Shown here in pieces: positions 49,155 through 58,346 of a stretch of DNA of 64,000 nucleotides; the stretch's first letter is position 1, and every line of letters begins with the position of its first letter. Where the stretch lies: assembly GCA_022841205.1 (NCBI GenBank), contig JALHCK010000008.1:1-64000 (forward strand), in the 5' to 3' direction. This DNA is from Methanomicrobiales archaeon. GTDB taxonomy: Archaea > Halobacteriota > Methanomicrobia > Methanomicrobiales > Methanospirillaceae. The notes under the pieces are model-generated. The model was given only the letters and a program-made list of their open reading frames with translations. It made no database searches and was not told the DNA's origin. Position numbers and translations under genes: made by a program.

Positions 49155-50492
49155 TTACGTCAATCTGATACGGTGTCCGTTCGTTACCACATGCACATCG
49201 TTGTGGAGATTATACCCGATCCCCTCGGCAAATTCTGCATATGCCGAGGTCATGCGGACATGCCCATGGGCAGGGATGACATGCTGGGGGTTCAGCAGGT
49301 GGATAAACTCGTAATGATCCTCCTGATAGGCGTGGCCGCTTACGTGGAGGTCCGGGAAGATCCGGGCCCCGGCCATGTTGAGGTGGGCCTCCACCATGTA
49401 TCGCTGCCCGATATTCATGGGGTTCGGGATAACCTTGGCCGAGAAGATCACCTTGTCTCCCTTCTCTATCTTATAGGGCGTATCTCCGGTGGCTATCCTG
49501 GTCATGATGGATCCGGGTTCACCCTGGTGACCGGTGATGATGGGCAGGAACTTATCCTTCCCTGCCTTCATCATCCGGCGCAGGGTCCGGTCAACCGTCC
49601 TGCGGTTCCCAAACATGCTCATCTCTTTCGGGAATGCAACCAGTTTCATCTGCTCGGCCGTCGAACTATACCGCTCCATGGATCTCCCGAGCAGGAGGGG
49701 TTTTCTTCCGATCTGTTCCGCGCATTCGGCAATGGTCTTGACCCTGGCGATATGGGAGGAGAACGTACTCACGACGATTGCATTCTTGTCGTCCTCGTAG
49801 CTGGTGATGGTGTCCCGCACGAGATCACGGGCGATCCGCTCGCTTGGGGCACGCCCGCGGTTATCGATATAGGTGCTCTCCACGATCAGGCCGAGCACCC
49901 CTTCCTTGCCGATCTGCCGTAAACGTGCGAAATCCGGCGGCTCGCCGATGACCGGGGTCCGGTCGAGCTTGTAATCGCAGGCGTATACGATCGCTCCCTT
50001 TGGGGTGTGCAGCACAGCGGTTACCGTATCGATGATGCTGTGCTGCATCCGGACGAATTCGAGTGCAAGGTTCTGCGAGAGGGTATACTTCTGTCCCTGC
50101 TTCAGGGCGAAAAGCTTGTTGTTGACCCCGAATTTCTGCTCACCGGCAATCTGCTGCCGGATCAATTCCGTGGTATACGGCGTGGAGATGATCGGGGCAT
50201 TATACCGGTGGGCGAGCTTGGGGATGGCCCCGATATGGTCCAGGTGCCCGTGGGTGCAGACGATGGCCTTCACGCTGCCCTCCACGGTATTCATCATCGT
50301 GTCATCTGGGATCGCTTTCATCTGGATAAGGTCCAGCGAATGCATATTCTCGACTTCGGCTTCCTCGTGGATCATGACCTGGTCCAGCCGGAGGCCCATA
50401 TCAAAAATAATAATCTCCTTTCCGCAGCGGACGGCGGTCATATTTCTCCCGACCTCATCGTATCCGCCAACGGCAATTATCTCAATATCCAT
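49155..50492 (-). CDS. RNase J family beta-CASP ribonuclease
   Basis: A 445-residue metallo-beta-lactamase/beta-CASP nuclease. Zinc motif HGHLDHIG, then YACDYKLD, the CASP part with VESTYIDNRGRAPSE, GHQGEPGSIMTRI and the final IPAHGH. Archaeal RNase J degrades RNA 5'-3'. The gene starts in a TAATG overlap with fni, with a tggagg ribosome binding site, so the enzyme is made with isoprenoid enzymes. Why it lives in this operon is not known. Confidence 0.93.
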   Translation of the reverse strand: MDIEIIAVGGYDEVGRNMTAVRCGKEIIIFDMGLRLDQVMIHEEAEVENMHSLDLIQMKAIPDDTMMNTVEGSVKAIVCTHGHLDHIGAIPKLAHRYNAPIISTPYTTELIRQQIAGEQKFGVNNKLFALKQGQKYTLSQNLALEFVRMQHSIIDTVTAVLHTPKGAIVYACDYKLDRTPVIGEPPDFARLRQIGKEGVLGLIVESTYIDNRGRAPSERIARDLVRDTITSYEDDKNAIVVSTFSSHIARVKTIAECAEQIGRKPLLLGRSMERYSSTAEQMKLVAFPKEMSMFGNRRTVDRTLRRMMKAGKDKFLPIITGHQGEPGSIMTRIATGDTPYKIEKGDKVIFSAKVIPNPMNIGQRYMVEAHLNMAGARIFPDLHVSGHAYQEDHYEFIHLLNPQHVIPAHGHVRMTSAYAEFAEGIGYNLHNDVHVVTNGHRIRLT

Positions 50493-51568
50493 TATTTTTC
50501 CTCCATTGACTGCAGCATCTGGCGGATCCTTCCGGTAATGTATGGCCGCCTCTCCTTTAGTGCCACAAGGTTCCTGGCCCCCGAAAGGAACATTGCAATC
50601 CGCAATTCTTCCACATACGCTGCAATGGTTTCTGACACCTGCTCTTCACCCTGCATTGCAGGGGCAAGGAGCGGTAGTGCAACTCCGCAAAGATCGGCGC
50701 CGAGAGCGATGGCTTTAGCCATGTCAAGACCGCTCCTTATTCCTCCGGTGGCAATCACCGGACCTCCCGTCCCGGCAACCTCGCAGAGGCTGACCACGGT
50801 GGGAATACCCCAGTCCTCGAAGAGGCGCGAGACAGGGACTCTCTCTTCCTCCCGCGGACTGTTCGTGTTCGTTGTGCGAAGACCTTCAATTGCCGCCCAG
50901 TTGGTGCCTCCCCATCCGCCAACATCGATGGCTCCAACACCGGCCTCCCAGCATTCCCGGGCAGTAGCCGCTGATATCCCACTTCCGGTCTCCTTGATAA
51001 TTACCGGGACTCGTGACCATCTGCAGAGTTCCTCGATTGCTAGGAGGCATCCCCGTGCATCGTGGTCTCCTTCCGGCTGGAGTGATTCCTGTAAAAAGTT
51101 GAGGTGCACGGCGATGGCATCGGCATCTATCATCTCTATGGCACGATCGGCCCATTCCTGTCCGTGATCGCGGAGCTGCACTGCACCGATATTAGCCGCG
51201 ACAAACGCCCGCGGCGCAGCCTCGCGGACCACAGAGAATGAATCAGCAAGTTCCGGCCTTTCGAGTGCCGCCCGCTGTGAGCCTACCCCGATGCCGATGC
51301 CGGCACGGTCGGCCCCCATGGCGAGGCGTCGGTTCACCTCGCGGGTATCGGGATGCCCGCCGGTCATGGCCGCGATGAAGAGAGGGGCATCGAAGCTGTG
51401 TCCGAGGAACTCGATCCCGGTATCGATAAACTCCAGATCGCACTCGGGCAGGGCGTTGTGCACCATCCTGACATCACCAAAACCGGGATCACCCCGTTCG
51501 ATGTTCCTCTCAAGGCAGATGCGGAGATGGTCCATTTTCCTCGATGATGTCTGGTTCCGCCGGTCCAT
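50492..51568 (-). CDS. fni: Isopentenyl-diphosphate delta-isomerase, type 2
   Basis: A 358-residue FMN- and NAD(P)H-dependent isomerase that interconverts IPP and DMAPP. Blocks MTGGHPDTREVNRRLA, GSQRAALE, VKETGSGIS in variant form (IIKETGSGIS) and DVGGWGGTNWAAIE are typical. The start at ATG 51568 follows gagaggtgg and sits 1 base after the ipk stop; the GTG at 51577 lies inside that box. It belongs to the mevalonate cluster. Confidence 0.95.
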   Translation of the reverse strand: MDRRNQTSSRKMDHLRICLERNIERGDPGFGDVRMVHNALPECDLEFIDTGIEFLGHSFDAPLFIAAMTGGHPDTREVNRRLAMGADRAGIGIGVGSQRAALERPELADSFSVVREAAPRAFVAANIGAVQLRDHGQEWADRAIEMIDADAIAVHLNFLQESLQPEGDHDARGCLLAIEELCRWSRVPVIIKETGSGISAATARECWEAGVGAIDVGGWGGTNWAAIEGLRTTNTNSPREEERVPVSRLFEDWGIPTVVSLCEVAGTGGPVIATGGIRSGLDMAKAIALGADLCGVALPLLAPAMQGEEQVSETIAAYVEELRIAMFLSGARNLVALKERRPYITGRIRQMLQSMEEK

Positions 51569-51569
51569 G

Positions 51570-52325
51570 TTATCCACCTCTCACCACGGTCCCGCCATGC
51601 GGGCGCCCGTCAAGAAAGTCCCCAATCCGGTCGACATGGAAGATGACCGAACTCGTACCATTCCGGGCGAGCATGAGCAGCTCACGCACCTTGCCTTCCA
51701 TTCCTCCAGTCACATCAGTGTGCCGGGAAGCTCCGATCGCTATTGTTCCGGCCAGGCGAGGTGTGATCTCGGGGATCACCCGTTCACCATCAAAGACACC
51801 CTCCACATCTGTTGCGAGCCCGACACGCCGGATCCCAAGAGCCTGGGCCAGAAAAACCACCAGCTGGTCGCCGGAGATGATCGAGACCCCACATGCACCA
51901 TCCATCACCACGTCGCCATGCAGGACCGGGACCATCGCCCTGTCAATCATCTGGCGGATGTGCCTGGTCTCCATGGCGATCAGCCTCCCGTTCTCGGCAT
52001 AGGCAGCATGGAAAGGATGGATACCGATTGCCTCGCATCCCACACGCCGGAGCGATTCCACGAGCCTGGTATTTAACCGCGATACCGCCTTGTGGGTCAT
52101 CTCCACCCCGGCAAGGTTCCCTTGCGAGAGCCCGGCAGAAAGCCCGAACTTCCGTGCTTCAGGATGTCCGCAGGAACCAGCCCCGTGAACGATGAGAAGT
52201 GGCAGTGCGCTACGGCCGGAGATCTCCCTGCTGATCCGGTCGAGAACTTCATCTCGTATTTCCCCCTCACTGTCCTTTCTCGTGACGACGGATCCTCCAA
52301 GCTTAAGAAGAACTGTTTCAGGCAT
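51570..52325 (-). CDS. ipk: Isopentenyl phosphate kinase
   Basis: A 251-residue amino acid kinase-fold enzyme that phosphorylates isopentenyl phosphate in the archaeal mevalonate route. Visible are LKLGGSVVT at the start, VHGAGSCGH with the substrate His, and GDVVMDGACGVSIISGD. The start ATG 52325 overlaps the mvk stop by 8 bases and follows aaggagaagg. It is the expected partner of mvk and fni. Confidence 0.93.
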   Translation of the reverse strand: MPETVLLKLGGSVVTRKDSEGEIRDEVLDRISREISGRSALPLLIVHGAGSCGHPEARKFGLSAGLSQGNLAGVEMTHKAVSRLNTRLVESLRRVGCEAIGIHPFHAAYAENGRLIAMETRHIRQMIDRAMVPVLHGDVVMDGACGVSIISGDQLVVFLAQALGIRRVGLATDVEGVFDGERVIPEITPRLAGTIAIGASRHTDVTGGMEGKVRELLMLARNGTSSVIFHVDRIGDFLDGRPHGGTVVRGG

Positions 52326-53187
52326 CCTTCTCCTTCCGGATTCCTTCCGTATCGATGTTCGTAGAGAACGCACGGGCATCGCAGGCCTCAATCGCTCCTG
52401 CCACCCTGCTCTTCAGGTGCTTGGGACAGATGGCAATCATACACCCGCCGCCGCCCGCACCGGTAAGCTTTGCCCCGTAAGCACCTGCAGCGCGTGACGC
52501 CAGGACCAGCCGCGAAAGCTGGGGGTGGCCGACTCCCAGCGCATCGAGAAGGGCATGGTTCATGTCCATGCACTCTCCCAGCTTGTTTGCATCGTTCAGA
52601 TGCCGCATCGCGGAAAGGGCGACTGCACCGATAGCATCGATAATCGGGTTGCAGATTTCCGGGCTCTTCTGCCGGAGCGCGGCCACCTGTTCCACCATCT
52701 TTGCCGTGTTGTGCTGGACCAGGGAATTTCCAACCACCAGCTGGAAGTTCTGGGGAGGGAGCCTCCGTCGTTTTGTCCCGGTAATCAGGACCAGTCCTCC
52801 GAACGTGGAAACGGTGGTATCGGTCGGGCTGGCCCGCCCCTTCTGCACTTTTTTCTCGATGGCAAAGGCCATGTCTGCGATCTCTTCAGGCCGGCACTTC
52901 TTGTCGAACTCGTCGTTGATTGCAGCAAGGGTTGCCACGGTTACCGCTGCAGACGATCCGAGCCCTGACGAACTTGAAAGCTGGGAGTTGACATACACAC
53001 TCCCCCGCACACCCATCATGTCGAAGCAGCTGTCGATGTATGGTGACTTGGCATGGTGGGCCGACCTGCTTTTTCTGACGGTAACGAAGACCCGCGGCTT
53101 GATGGCCATGGCAATGCCCGGTTTTCCATAGACCACGGCATGTTCGCCAAACAGGAATACCTTGCCTGGCGCACTCCACGTCGCCAC
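52318..53187 (-). CDS. mvk: Mevalonate kinase
   Basis: A 289-residue GHMP kinase that phosphorylates mevalonate. Motifs are APGKVFLFGEHAVVYG, the ATP loop SSSGLGSSAAVTVA and KLTGAGGGGCMIA. The GTG start 53187 is 2 bases after the MEMO stop. Together with ipk and fni it supplies precursors for archaeal lipids. Confidence 0.95.
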   Translation of the reverse strand: MATWSAPGKVFLFGEHAVVYGKPGIAMAIKPRVFVTVRKSRSAHHAKSPYIDSCFDMMGVRGSVYVNSQLSSSSGLGSSAAVTVATLAAINDEFDKKCRPEEIADMAFAIEKKVQKGRASPTDTTVSTFGGLVLITGTKRRRLPPQNFQLVVGNSLVQHNTAKMVEQVAALRQKSPEICNPIIDAIGAVALSAMRHLNDANKLGECMDMNHALLDALGVGHPQLSRLVLASRAAGAYGAKLTGAGGGGCMIAICPKHLKSRVAGAIEACDARAFSTNIDTEGIRKEKDA

Positions 53188-53189
53188 CC

Positions 53190-53978
53190 TTACATCACCG
53201 CGATGGCTCCATACCCCACGACTGTAGGGTCGCCGGTCACATCCCCGCTTGTTCCATAGAAAAGCAGCTGGCCTTTCCGGGCGCCAAGCGCCTGGCAGAC
53301 CAGGCAGACAACGGCAATCGGCCCGACTCCACAGGCGCTGACCTCCCTTTCGGAAACCCTGCGGTAGAACTCCTGGACATTCAGGTCATCGAGAGCTGCG
53401 ATGGCATACCGATCGTTCTCCCTGGCCAATGCGGCAGGTACATAATGGGAGAAATCACTTGAGGCGATGACCCGGATATCATCACGGTTTGTTCGCCTGA
53501 TGGCATCGAGTACCAGTTCCGCAAGGTAGCCGGCGCTCCTGTAGTCCTGATTACCCATCAGGATGGGAACAATCCGGGCCCGGGGGAACCGGTACTTGAT
53601 GAAGGGCATCTGAACCTCAAGGGAATGTTCTCCCTGGTGCGATACCTCATCGGCCTCGATTTCTATGGCGGATGCGAGCTCGGGATCACTGTCCACGATG
53701 CCAAGCGGTGTCTCCCAGGCAACACGGGAGATGCAAGTCCGGAGTCCCCGGTGACTTGGGCCGATCAGGATGAACGTCCCGGCAAATGAAGCGGGAATAG
53801 CACTGTAAGCCCACGCAGCTGTCTCTCCCGAGTATGGGTATCCGGCATGGGGGGCAATAATCCCCCGGGCATCCAGACCGGTCTCCTTTCCATGGAAGAA
53901 CTTCCCCAGCAGCTGTTCAAGATGATGGGGATCCCTGGGATAGAACATGCCTGCGACTTCGCATGCGCGGATCTTCAT
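53190..53978 (-). CDS. MEMO family protein
   Basis: A 262-residue protein of the MEMO/dioxygenase-like superfamily. HAGYPYSGETAAWAY, LIGPSHRGL, EHSLEVQMPF and SSDFSHYV supply the conserved His and Asp residues of a metal site. Its reaction in archaea is unknown, although the gene is often linked to mevalonate genes, as here. It follows rps2 by 26 bases. Confidence 0.9.
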   Translation of the reverse strand: MKIRACEVAGMFYPRDPHHLEQLLGKFFHGKETGLDARGIIAPHAGYPYSGETAAWAYSAIPASFAGTFILIGPSHRGLRTCISRVAWETPLGIVDSDPELASAIEIEADEVSHQGEHSLEVQMPFIKYRFPRARIVPILMGNQDYRSAGYLAELVLDAIRRTNRDDIRVIASSDFSHYVPAALARENDRYAIAALDDLNVQEFYRRVSEREVSACGVGPIAVVCLVCQALGARKGQLLFYGTSGDVTGDPTVVGYGAIAVM

Positions 53979-54004
53979 CGGATCTCCCTTCTCCCTGCTG
54001 ATAT

Positions 54005-54613
54005 TTAAAGTTCGGTCTCGAAGTCCTCAACAGTCAGTGAGGTGCCAATACCGCGCAGGCGGAGCATCTCCCTGGTGAGGAGATAGTACACCATGGAAAG
54101 GGCTTTTCGGCCCTTGTTGTTCGTGGGAATGACCAGGTCGATGTAGCTCGTCATGTTATTGGAATCGCAGAGGGCGATGATGGGAATGCCGGCCTGGACT
54201 GCTTCGGTGATGGCCTGGGAGTCCCCGATGGGATCGGTCACCATCACGACACCGGGCTCAAGGTAACCATCGAGGTTCTGGTTGGTGAGCGTTCCTGGGA
54301 TAAAACGCCCGGTCGCTGCCGTTCCCCCGATACTCTCCGCAAACTTCTTTGCCGGGTACTGCCCGTACTGGCGGGAGGTTACAATCAGGATCTTAGGCGG
54401 TTCGAACTGGTTCAGGAATCGGGCTGCGGTCTTGATGCGGTTGTCGGTCTCCCTGATGTCGAGGATGTAAAGGCCGTCTCCCCGGACCCGGTAGATAAAC
54501 CGTTTCATATCCTTGCTTTTCTGTTGTGTTCCAATGTGCACCCCGGCGGCGAGGTATTCCTCAACCGGTACAAGGGGCTCGGTCAATTGGATTTCCATCT
54601 CGTTTTCAGTCAT
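54005..54613 (-). CDS. rps2: Small ribosomal subunit protein S2
   Basis: A 202-residue S2 protein. VEEYLAAGVHIGTQQKSKDM, FIYRVRGDGLYILDI, the block VTSRQYGQYPAKKF and GRFIPGTLTNQ are typical of archaeal S2. The ATG overlaps the eno stop (ATGA). It needs no upstream extension; the frame continues into eno only by chance. Confidence 0.96.
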   Translation of the reverse strand: MTENEMEIQLTEPLVPVEEYLAAGVHIGTQQKSKDMKRFIYRVRGDGLYILDIRETDNRIKTAARFLNQFEPPKILIVTSRQYGQYPAKKFAESIGGTAATGRFIPGTLTNQNLDGYLEPGVVMVTDPIGDSQAITEAVQAGIPIIALCDSNNMTSYIDLVIPTNNKGRKALSMVYYLLTREMLRLRGIGTSLTVEDFETEL

Positions 54614-55803
54614 GTTATCTGTTCCTCGATTCGTATGAGTTCGTTTAGTTTTGCGGTCCTCTCGCCCCCTACGACACCGGTCTTCAGGAAAATACATCGG
54701 AACGCGGCTGCCAGATGTGCGATGGTCGTGTCGGTTGTCTCGCCTGATCGGTGGCTCATGACCGTATCCATACCGCCCGTATGCGCGAGGTGGACAGCTT
54801 CGAAGGTTTCGGTGAGCGTTCCGATCTGGTTTGGCTTGATCAGTACACAGTTTGCCGATTCCTGCTCGATTCCCTGCTGGATCCGGGAGGTTGTAGTGAC
54901 GAAGAGATCGTCACCGCAGATCAGGCACCTTTCGCCAACCTGGGAGGTGAGTTCGGCAAAACCTGCAAAGTCCTCTTCGTGGAGAGGATCCTCTACATAG
55001 AGCAGGTCGTAACGGTCTACGAGTTCGCAGATATAAGCGATCTGTTCCTCAGTTGAGCGGACACGATCCCGATACCGGTAAGTCCCTCCTTCCAGCCAGA
55101 ACTGGCTTGCTGCAACGTCAAGGCCAATCCGTATGGTGAGGTCGAGATTATCGGAAACGACCCCGACTGCCTCGCTCAGCAGCTCGAAGGCTTCAGCATC
55201 GGTTATCCTGGGAGCCCAGGCCCCCTCGTCTCCCTTACCACAGGACTTGCCCTCCCGCTTCAGCAGTGCTTTCAACTCGTGGTGTATTGCAGCATTTGCG
55301 AACACCGCTTCAGTCGGACCTGATGCTCCGGTAGCGACCACCAGGAACTCCTGGATCTCGGTAGCGTCCTCAGCATGGGCCCCTCCACCAATTACGTTGC
55401 CAATCGGCAACGGCAGAGAGGGGACAAAGACCCCACCGAGGTATTCATAGAGCTCCATGCCCCGGGAGGAAGCGGCTGCTTTTGCCACGGCCATCGAGAT
55501 GGCGACAGCGATGTTGGCACCGATTACGGAGAAATCGTGTGTCCCGTCAGCCTCCCTGATCTTTCCATCGATCCCAACCTGGTCACGGGCATCCTCACCT
55601 ATGAGGAGGGGGATCAGGTTCTGCACGGCAAACCCGATGGCAGAATCAGGCTCCACGACTTTTGCCTCAAATAATCCGGTGCTGGCCCCGCTGGGGGCCG
55701 ATGCACGCCCGAATCCGTTCTCTGTATAGATATCTGCTTCAACAGTGGGATTCCCCCTGCTGTCCAGTATCTTTCGCAATTGGATCTCGCAGATGGTGGT
55801 CAT
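54610..55803 (-). CDS. eno: Enolase
   Basis: A 397-residue enzyme interconverting 2-phosphoglycerate and phosphoenolpyruvate. SGASTGLFEA, GGGAHAEDATEIQEF, VEDPLHEEDF, CVLIKPNQIGT and MSHRSGETTDT carry the expected metal and catalytic residues. It is somewhat shorter than most enolases. It sits between rpoK and rps2 in the usual archaeal order. Confidence 0.95.
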   Translation of the reverse strand: MTTICEIQLRKILDSRGNPTVEADIYTENGFGRASAPSGASTGLFEAKVVEPDSAIGFAVQNLIPLLIGEDARDQVGIDGKIREADGTHDFSVIGANIAVAISMAVAKAAASSRGMELYEYLGGVFVPSLPLPIGNVIGGGAHAEDATEIQEFLVVATGASGPTEAVFANAAIHHELKALLKREGKSCGKGDEGAWAPRITDAEAFELLSEAVGVVSDNLDLTIRIGLDVAASQFWLEGGTYRYRDRVRSTEEQIAYICELVDRYDLLYVEDPLHEEDFAGFAELTSQVGERCLICGDDLFVTTTSRIQQGIEQESANCVLIKPNQIGTLTETFEAVHLAHTGGMDTVMSHRSGETTDTTIAHLAAAFRCIFLKTGVVGGERTAKLNELIRIEEQIT

Positions 55804-55809
55804 GGAACC

Positions 55810-55980
55810 CTACTTCCTCTTTACGGTGATGGGGATGATGTTGTGCTGGAATTCTTCGAGCGCGATCTCGAGCGGATCGATCTTTGTTGTCCTGATAAGC
55901 AAGGGAGCACCCATCGATATTTGTAGAGCGCGGGCACCTATGATCCGGGCTCTCTCATATCGGGTGTACGACTCTGTCAT
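55810..55980 (-). CDS. rpoK: RNA polymerase subunit K
   Basis: A 56-residue homologue of omega/RPB6. TRYERARIIGARALQISMGAP and the C-terminal DPLEIALEEF are diagnostic. The ATG is at 55980 and the stop at 55810, 6 bases before eno. The upstream neighbour is tRNA-Pro. Confidence 0.95.
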   Translation of the reverse strand: MTESYTRYERARIIGARALQISMGAPLLIRTTKIDPLEIALEEFQHNIIPITVKRK

Positions 55981-56011
55981 AATACCTCAAAATTCTCCAT
56001 GGATACTTGAA

Positions 56012-56086
56012 TGGGGTCGCTGAGATTCGAACTCAGGTCACAGCGTCCCGAACGCCATAGGATAGTCCAGGCTACCCCACGACCCC
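56012..56086 (-). tRNA. tRNA-Pro (anticodon CGG)
   Basis: A 75-base cloverleaf with anticodon loop ttCGGga, acceptor helix ggggtcg/cgacccc and T arm tgagt-tcgaatc-tcag. It lies between rpoN and rpoK with no gap to rpoN, so it is cut from a shared transcript or punctuates it. Confidence 0.93.
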
Positions 56087-56275
56087 TTACTGATACGGAT
56101 TGAGATCATCAATGATCTCCTTGTGGGTCAGCAACATCCGGCGGCAGCAGTATCGCTCAAGCCCGAGATCATCGAGAATCCGTTTCGGATCCTCGCCTGT
56201 ATCCCGGCGCCGTTTGAATTCTTCGTATGCCGTCGATATTACTTTTCCGCAGGTGAAACACCGCACCGGTATCAT
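56087..56275 (-). CDS. rpoN: RNA polymerase subunit N
   Basis: A 62-residue zinc protein homologous to RPB10. It begins MIPVRCFTCGKVI and has the second pair in RYCCRRML. The start is ATG 56275; a TTG six codons earlier is not needed. The gene ends directly at the tRNA-Pro 5' end. Confidence 0.95.
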   Translation of the reverse strand: MIPVRCFTCGKVISTAYEEFKRRRDTGEDPKRILDDLGLERYCCRRMLLTHKEIIDDLNPYQ

Positions 56276-56307
56276 ACCCGTCCGATCTCCCAATTCATTT
56301 TGTCATT

Positions 56308-56709
56308 TCAACGATAAGACTTTTGGAACTTCTTGCGTGCTCCGCGACCATGAGGTTTCTTCGGCTCCTTTTGTCGCGAATCGTTGACCAGGAGGGTCCT
56401 GTCATAGGACAGGTAGAGATCCCTGAGCTGTGGATCGTTATGCCACCTGATGATTCCGCGTGCCAGGGCCGTGCGGACAGCCTCGGCCTGCCCCATGATG
56501 CCCCCGCCGTTGACATCGATTGCTACATCGATCTGGTCAATGGCGCTGGGGTACAGGAGGAGCGGCTCGGTGATCTTCATCCGGACCATCTCATTTGGGT
56601 AGACTTCGAGGGGGACGGAATTTATCCTCACGGTGCCGCTGCCCGGACGGAATGTCGCCCTGGCGATCGCCATCTTTCTCTTTCCGCTTGTATTGACTAT
56701 CTTTACCAT
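56308..56709 (-). CDS. rps9: Small ribosomal subunit protein S9
   Basis: A 133-residue S9. IDVAIDVNGGGIMGQAEA, AIRTALARGI-like VRTALARGIIRW and the basic C-terminal GRGARKKFQKSYR are typical. It lies 13 bases after rpl13. Confidence 0.96.
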   Translation of the reverse strand: MVKIVNTSGKRKMAIARATFRPGSGTVRINSVPLEVYPNEMVRMKITEPLLLYPSAIDQIDVAIDVNGGGIMGQAEAVRTALARGIIRWHNDPQLRDLYLSYDRTLLVNDSRQKEPKKPHGRGARKKFQKSYR

Positions 56710-56722
56710 GTTCTCGCCTCCC

Positions 56723-57145
56723 TTAGAACTTAGCTCCCAGGAAGGTGCTCACTGCCCCGACGGTCACGAACTTCGGGGTATTCAGCCGGTCCATGTGCGC
56801 CTCTTCAGGTATCTCCCGCCCGGATCCCACAAGTTGATAGGGAACCCCGACGTAGACTTTTATCCGTGAGAGAGCATCCCTTCCTGCCGGACGCTTGTAG
56901 GGCAGCATCCCGCGGATGGTTCGTTTCACGATATGATCAGGACGCCTCGGGAAGAACGGCCCTCCTTCACGGGATCCCCGTTGTCGTTTATGACCATAGT
57001 TCGAAAGGACACGTGCCCGGCTTCCCGAGATGATAACCTTCTCGGCGTTGATTATCGCGATCTCTTCTCCGGAAAGGGCCCGTTTCGCCACAAGGCTTGC
57101 CACCCGGCCAAGAAGCAGCCCGTCGCCGTCAATCACTGTTACCAT
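56723..57145 (-). CDS. rpl13: Large ribosomal subunit protein L13
   Basis: A 140-residue L13. DGDGLLLGRVASLVAKRAL, INAEKVIISG and TIRGMLPYKRPAG are diagnostic. It starts 6 bases after rpl18e. Confidence 0.96.
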   Translation of the reverse strand: MVTVIDGDGLLLGRVASLVAKRALSGEEIAIINAEKVIISGSRARVLSNYGHKRQRGSREGGPFFPRRPDHIVKRTIRGMLPYKRPAGRDALSRIKVYVGVPYQLVGSGREIPEEAHMDRLNTPKFVTVGAVSTFLGAKF

Positions 57146-57151
57146 GTATGG

Positions 57152-57520
57152 TCACCTCAGTATCCTGACCCTGCTCCCTTTCGGGTTGTTCGTGATCAGA
57201 TCCTCAATTGTCATGCATTCACCGTCAGCCTGCCGGATCTTCTCAGAGGCCGACTGTGAAAAGTTCAGTGCTGCAATCCTCACTGGAGCCTGGAGCATCC
57301 CGTTGCCCAGCACTTTTCCAGGGACGATGATTATCTCCCCAGCGCTCGCATACCGGCTGATCTTGCTTAAATTGACCTCGGCGTAGTTCCTGGCCGGGGC
57401 TTCGAGGCGGTCGGCAATATCCCTCCAGATGTTGACCTCGTTCTCCCGCGAGGTGGTCTTCAAGAGGGAGATGAGGGTGGTAATGCGGGGATTGCTCTTC
57501 CTGCTCTTAATCGTTTTCAT
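57152..57520 (-). CDS. rpl18e: Large ribosomal subunit protein L18e
   Basis: A 122-residue archaeal/eukaryal L18e. NIWRDIADRLEAPARNYAEV, IIVPGKVLGNG and IEDLITNNPKGSRVRIL are typical. The ATG lies inside the end of rpoD (14-base overlap), with ggagag upstream, so the frame upstream is not part of it. Confidence 0.95.
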   Translation of the reverse strand: MKTIKSRKSNPRITTLISLLKTTSRENEVNIWRDIADRLEAPARNYAEVNLSKISRYASAGEIIIVPGKVLGNGMLQAPVRIAALNFSQSASEKIRQADGECMTIEDLITNNPKGSRVRILR

Positions 57521-58346
57521 CGCGGGTCTCTCCTGAAATCTCGTATATCTGTGCTGCCAGTCCCTGTGACTGCGTTCTGATATAGTCCAGTCCCTGTCTG
57601 ATGATGTTTTTTGCCGGGAGCGAGCCGTCCCCTTCGACAACGAACAGGAACCGGGACTCATCGCTCCTGACGATTATTCCGGCTTCTTCACCAATCCCTG
57701 TGTTCAGGCAAGCCCGCTCGCAGAGGCGGCAGAGTGAACAGGATTCGAGCCTGCCCTCAATAACAGCCACGCGTCCATCCCGGATCTCGAGGATTTCCCG
57801 CGGGCACTCCTCCACGCAGTGCCCGCAGGCGTCGCATCGGTCATTGACAGTAACTACGGGGTAGTTCTTATACCCGCACGCGGTGGTTGGCTGCCACTTT
57901 GCATGCTCTCTCCCGCGGGAAACGATAGCACGGGCTTCCAGCACCACTTTCTGTCCCCCGATTAGTTTTACAACGGGGATGTCCGGGCTGGCCGGTCCGA
58001 TTCGCGGGTCCTGCGAGATGAGATCCTTTGAGGTCACCATACCAGGTCCCTCCACGCTCAAGGTGAAGAGGACGCTGCATGATGGGCATCCTATACCGCC
58101 GCAGGAGCAGGTGTCACGGGGGATAAGGCATTCTTCTTCGGTTTTAATGGGGATCAGGCCAATGCGGTGTGCAAGCATCTCATCGAAAAGCGCGCTCGTA
58201 TTATCATAGATCTTCACATCCTCGATGGCCATGGTGGGAACCTCCCCGATCATTGCTCTCCGGAGGGAGTTGGCAAATGCTATACTGCTCTTGTCAAGCC
58301 GGAACCGGGCAATCTGGTCATCGAGCACGGAGAATGCGATCTCCAT
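57507..58346 (-). CDS. rpoD: RNA polymerase subunit D with iron-sulfur domain
   Basis: A 279-residue homologue of RPB3/alpha that starts polymerase assembly with subunit L. The N-terminal part has SIAFANSLRRAMIGEVPTMA. Residues about 173-214 form a ferredoxin-like insert with two cysteine sets, CDACGHCVEECP and CSLCRLCERAC, enough for two 4Fe-4S clusters. Such insert clusters occur in some archaeal D subunits. The stop lies next to rpl18e (14-base overlap) and the start directly follows rps11. Confidence 0.95.
   Translation of the reverse strand: MEIAFSVLDDQIARFRLDKSSIAFANSLRRAMIGEVPTMAIEDVKIYDNTSALFDEMLAHRIGLIPIKTEEECLIPRDTCSCGGIGCPSCSVLFTLSVEGPGMVTSKDLISQDPRIGPASPDIPVVKLIGGQKVVLEARAIVSRGREHAKWQPTTACGYKNYPVVTVNDRCDACGHCVEECPREILEIRDGRVAVIEGRLESCSLCRLCERACLNTGIGEEAGIIVRSDESRFLFVVEGDGSLPAKNIIRQGLDYIRTQSQGLAAQIYEISGETRDEND

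Noticed and set aside
48549..49922. 457-codon frame opposite idsA and the RNase J gene
   Set aside because: No domain; crosses two well supported genes on the other strand.
50007..51167. 386-codon frame opposite RNase J and fni
   Set aside because: Mirror frame without motifs.
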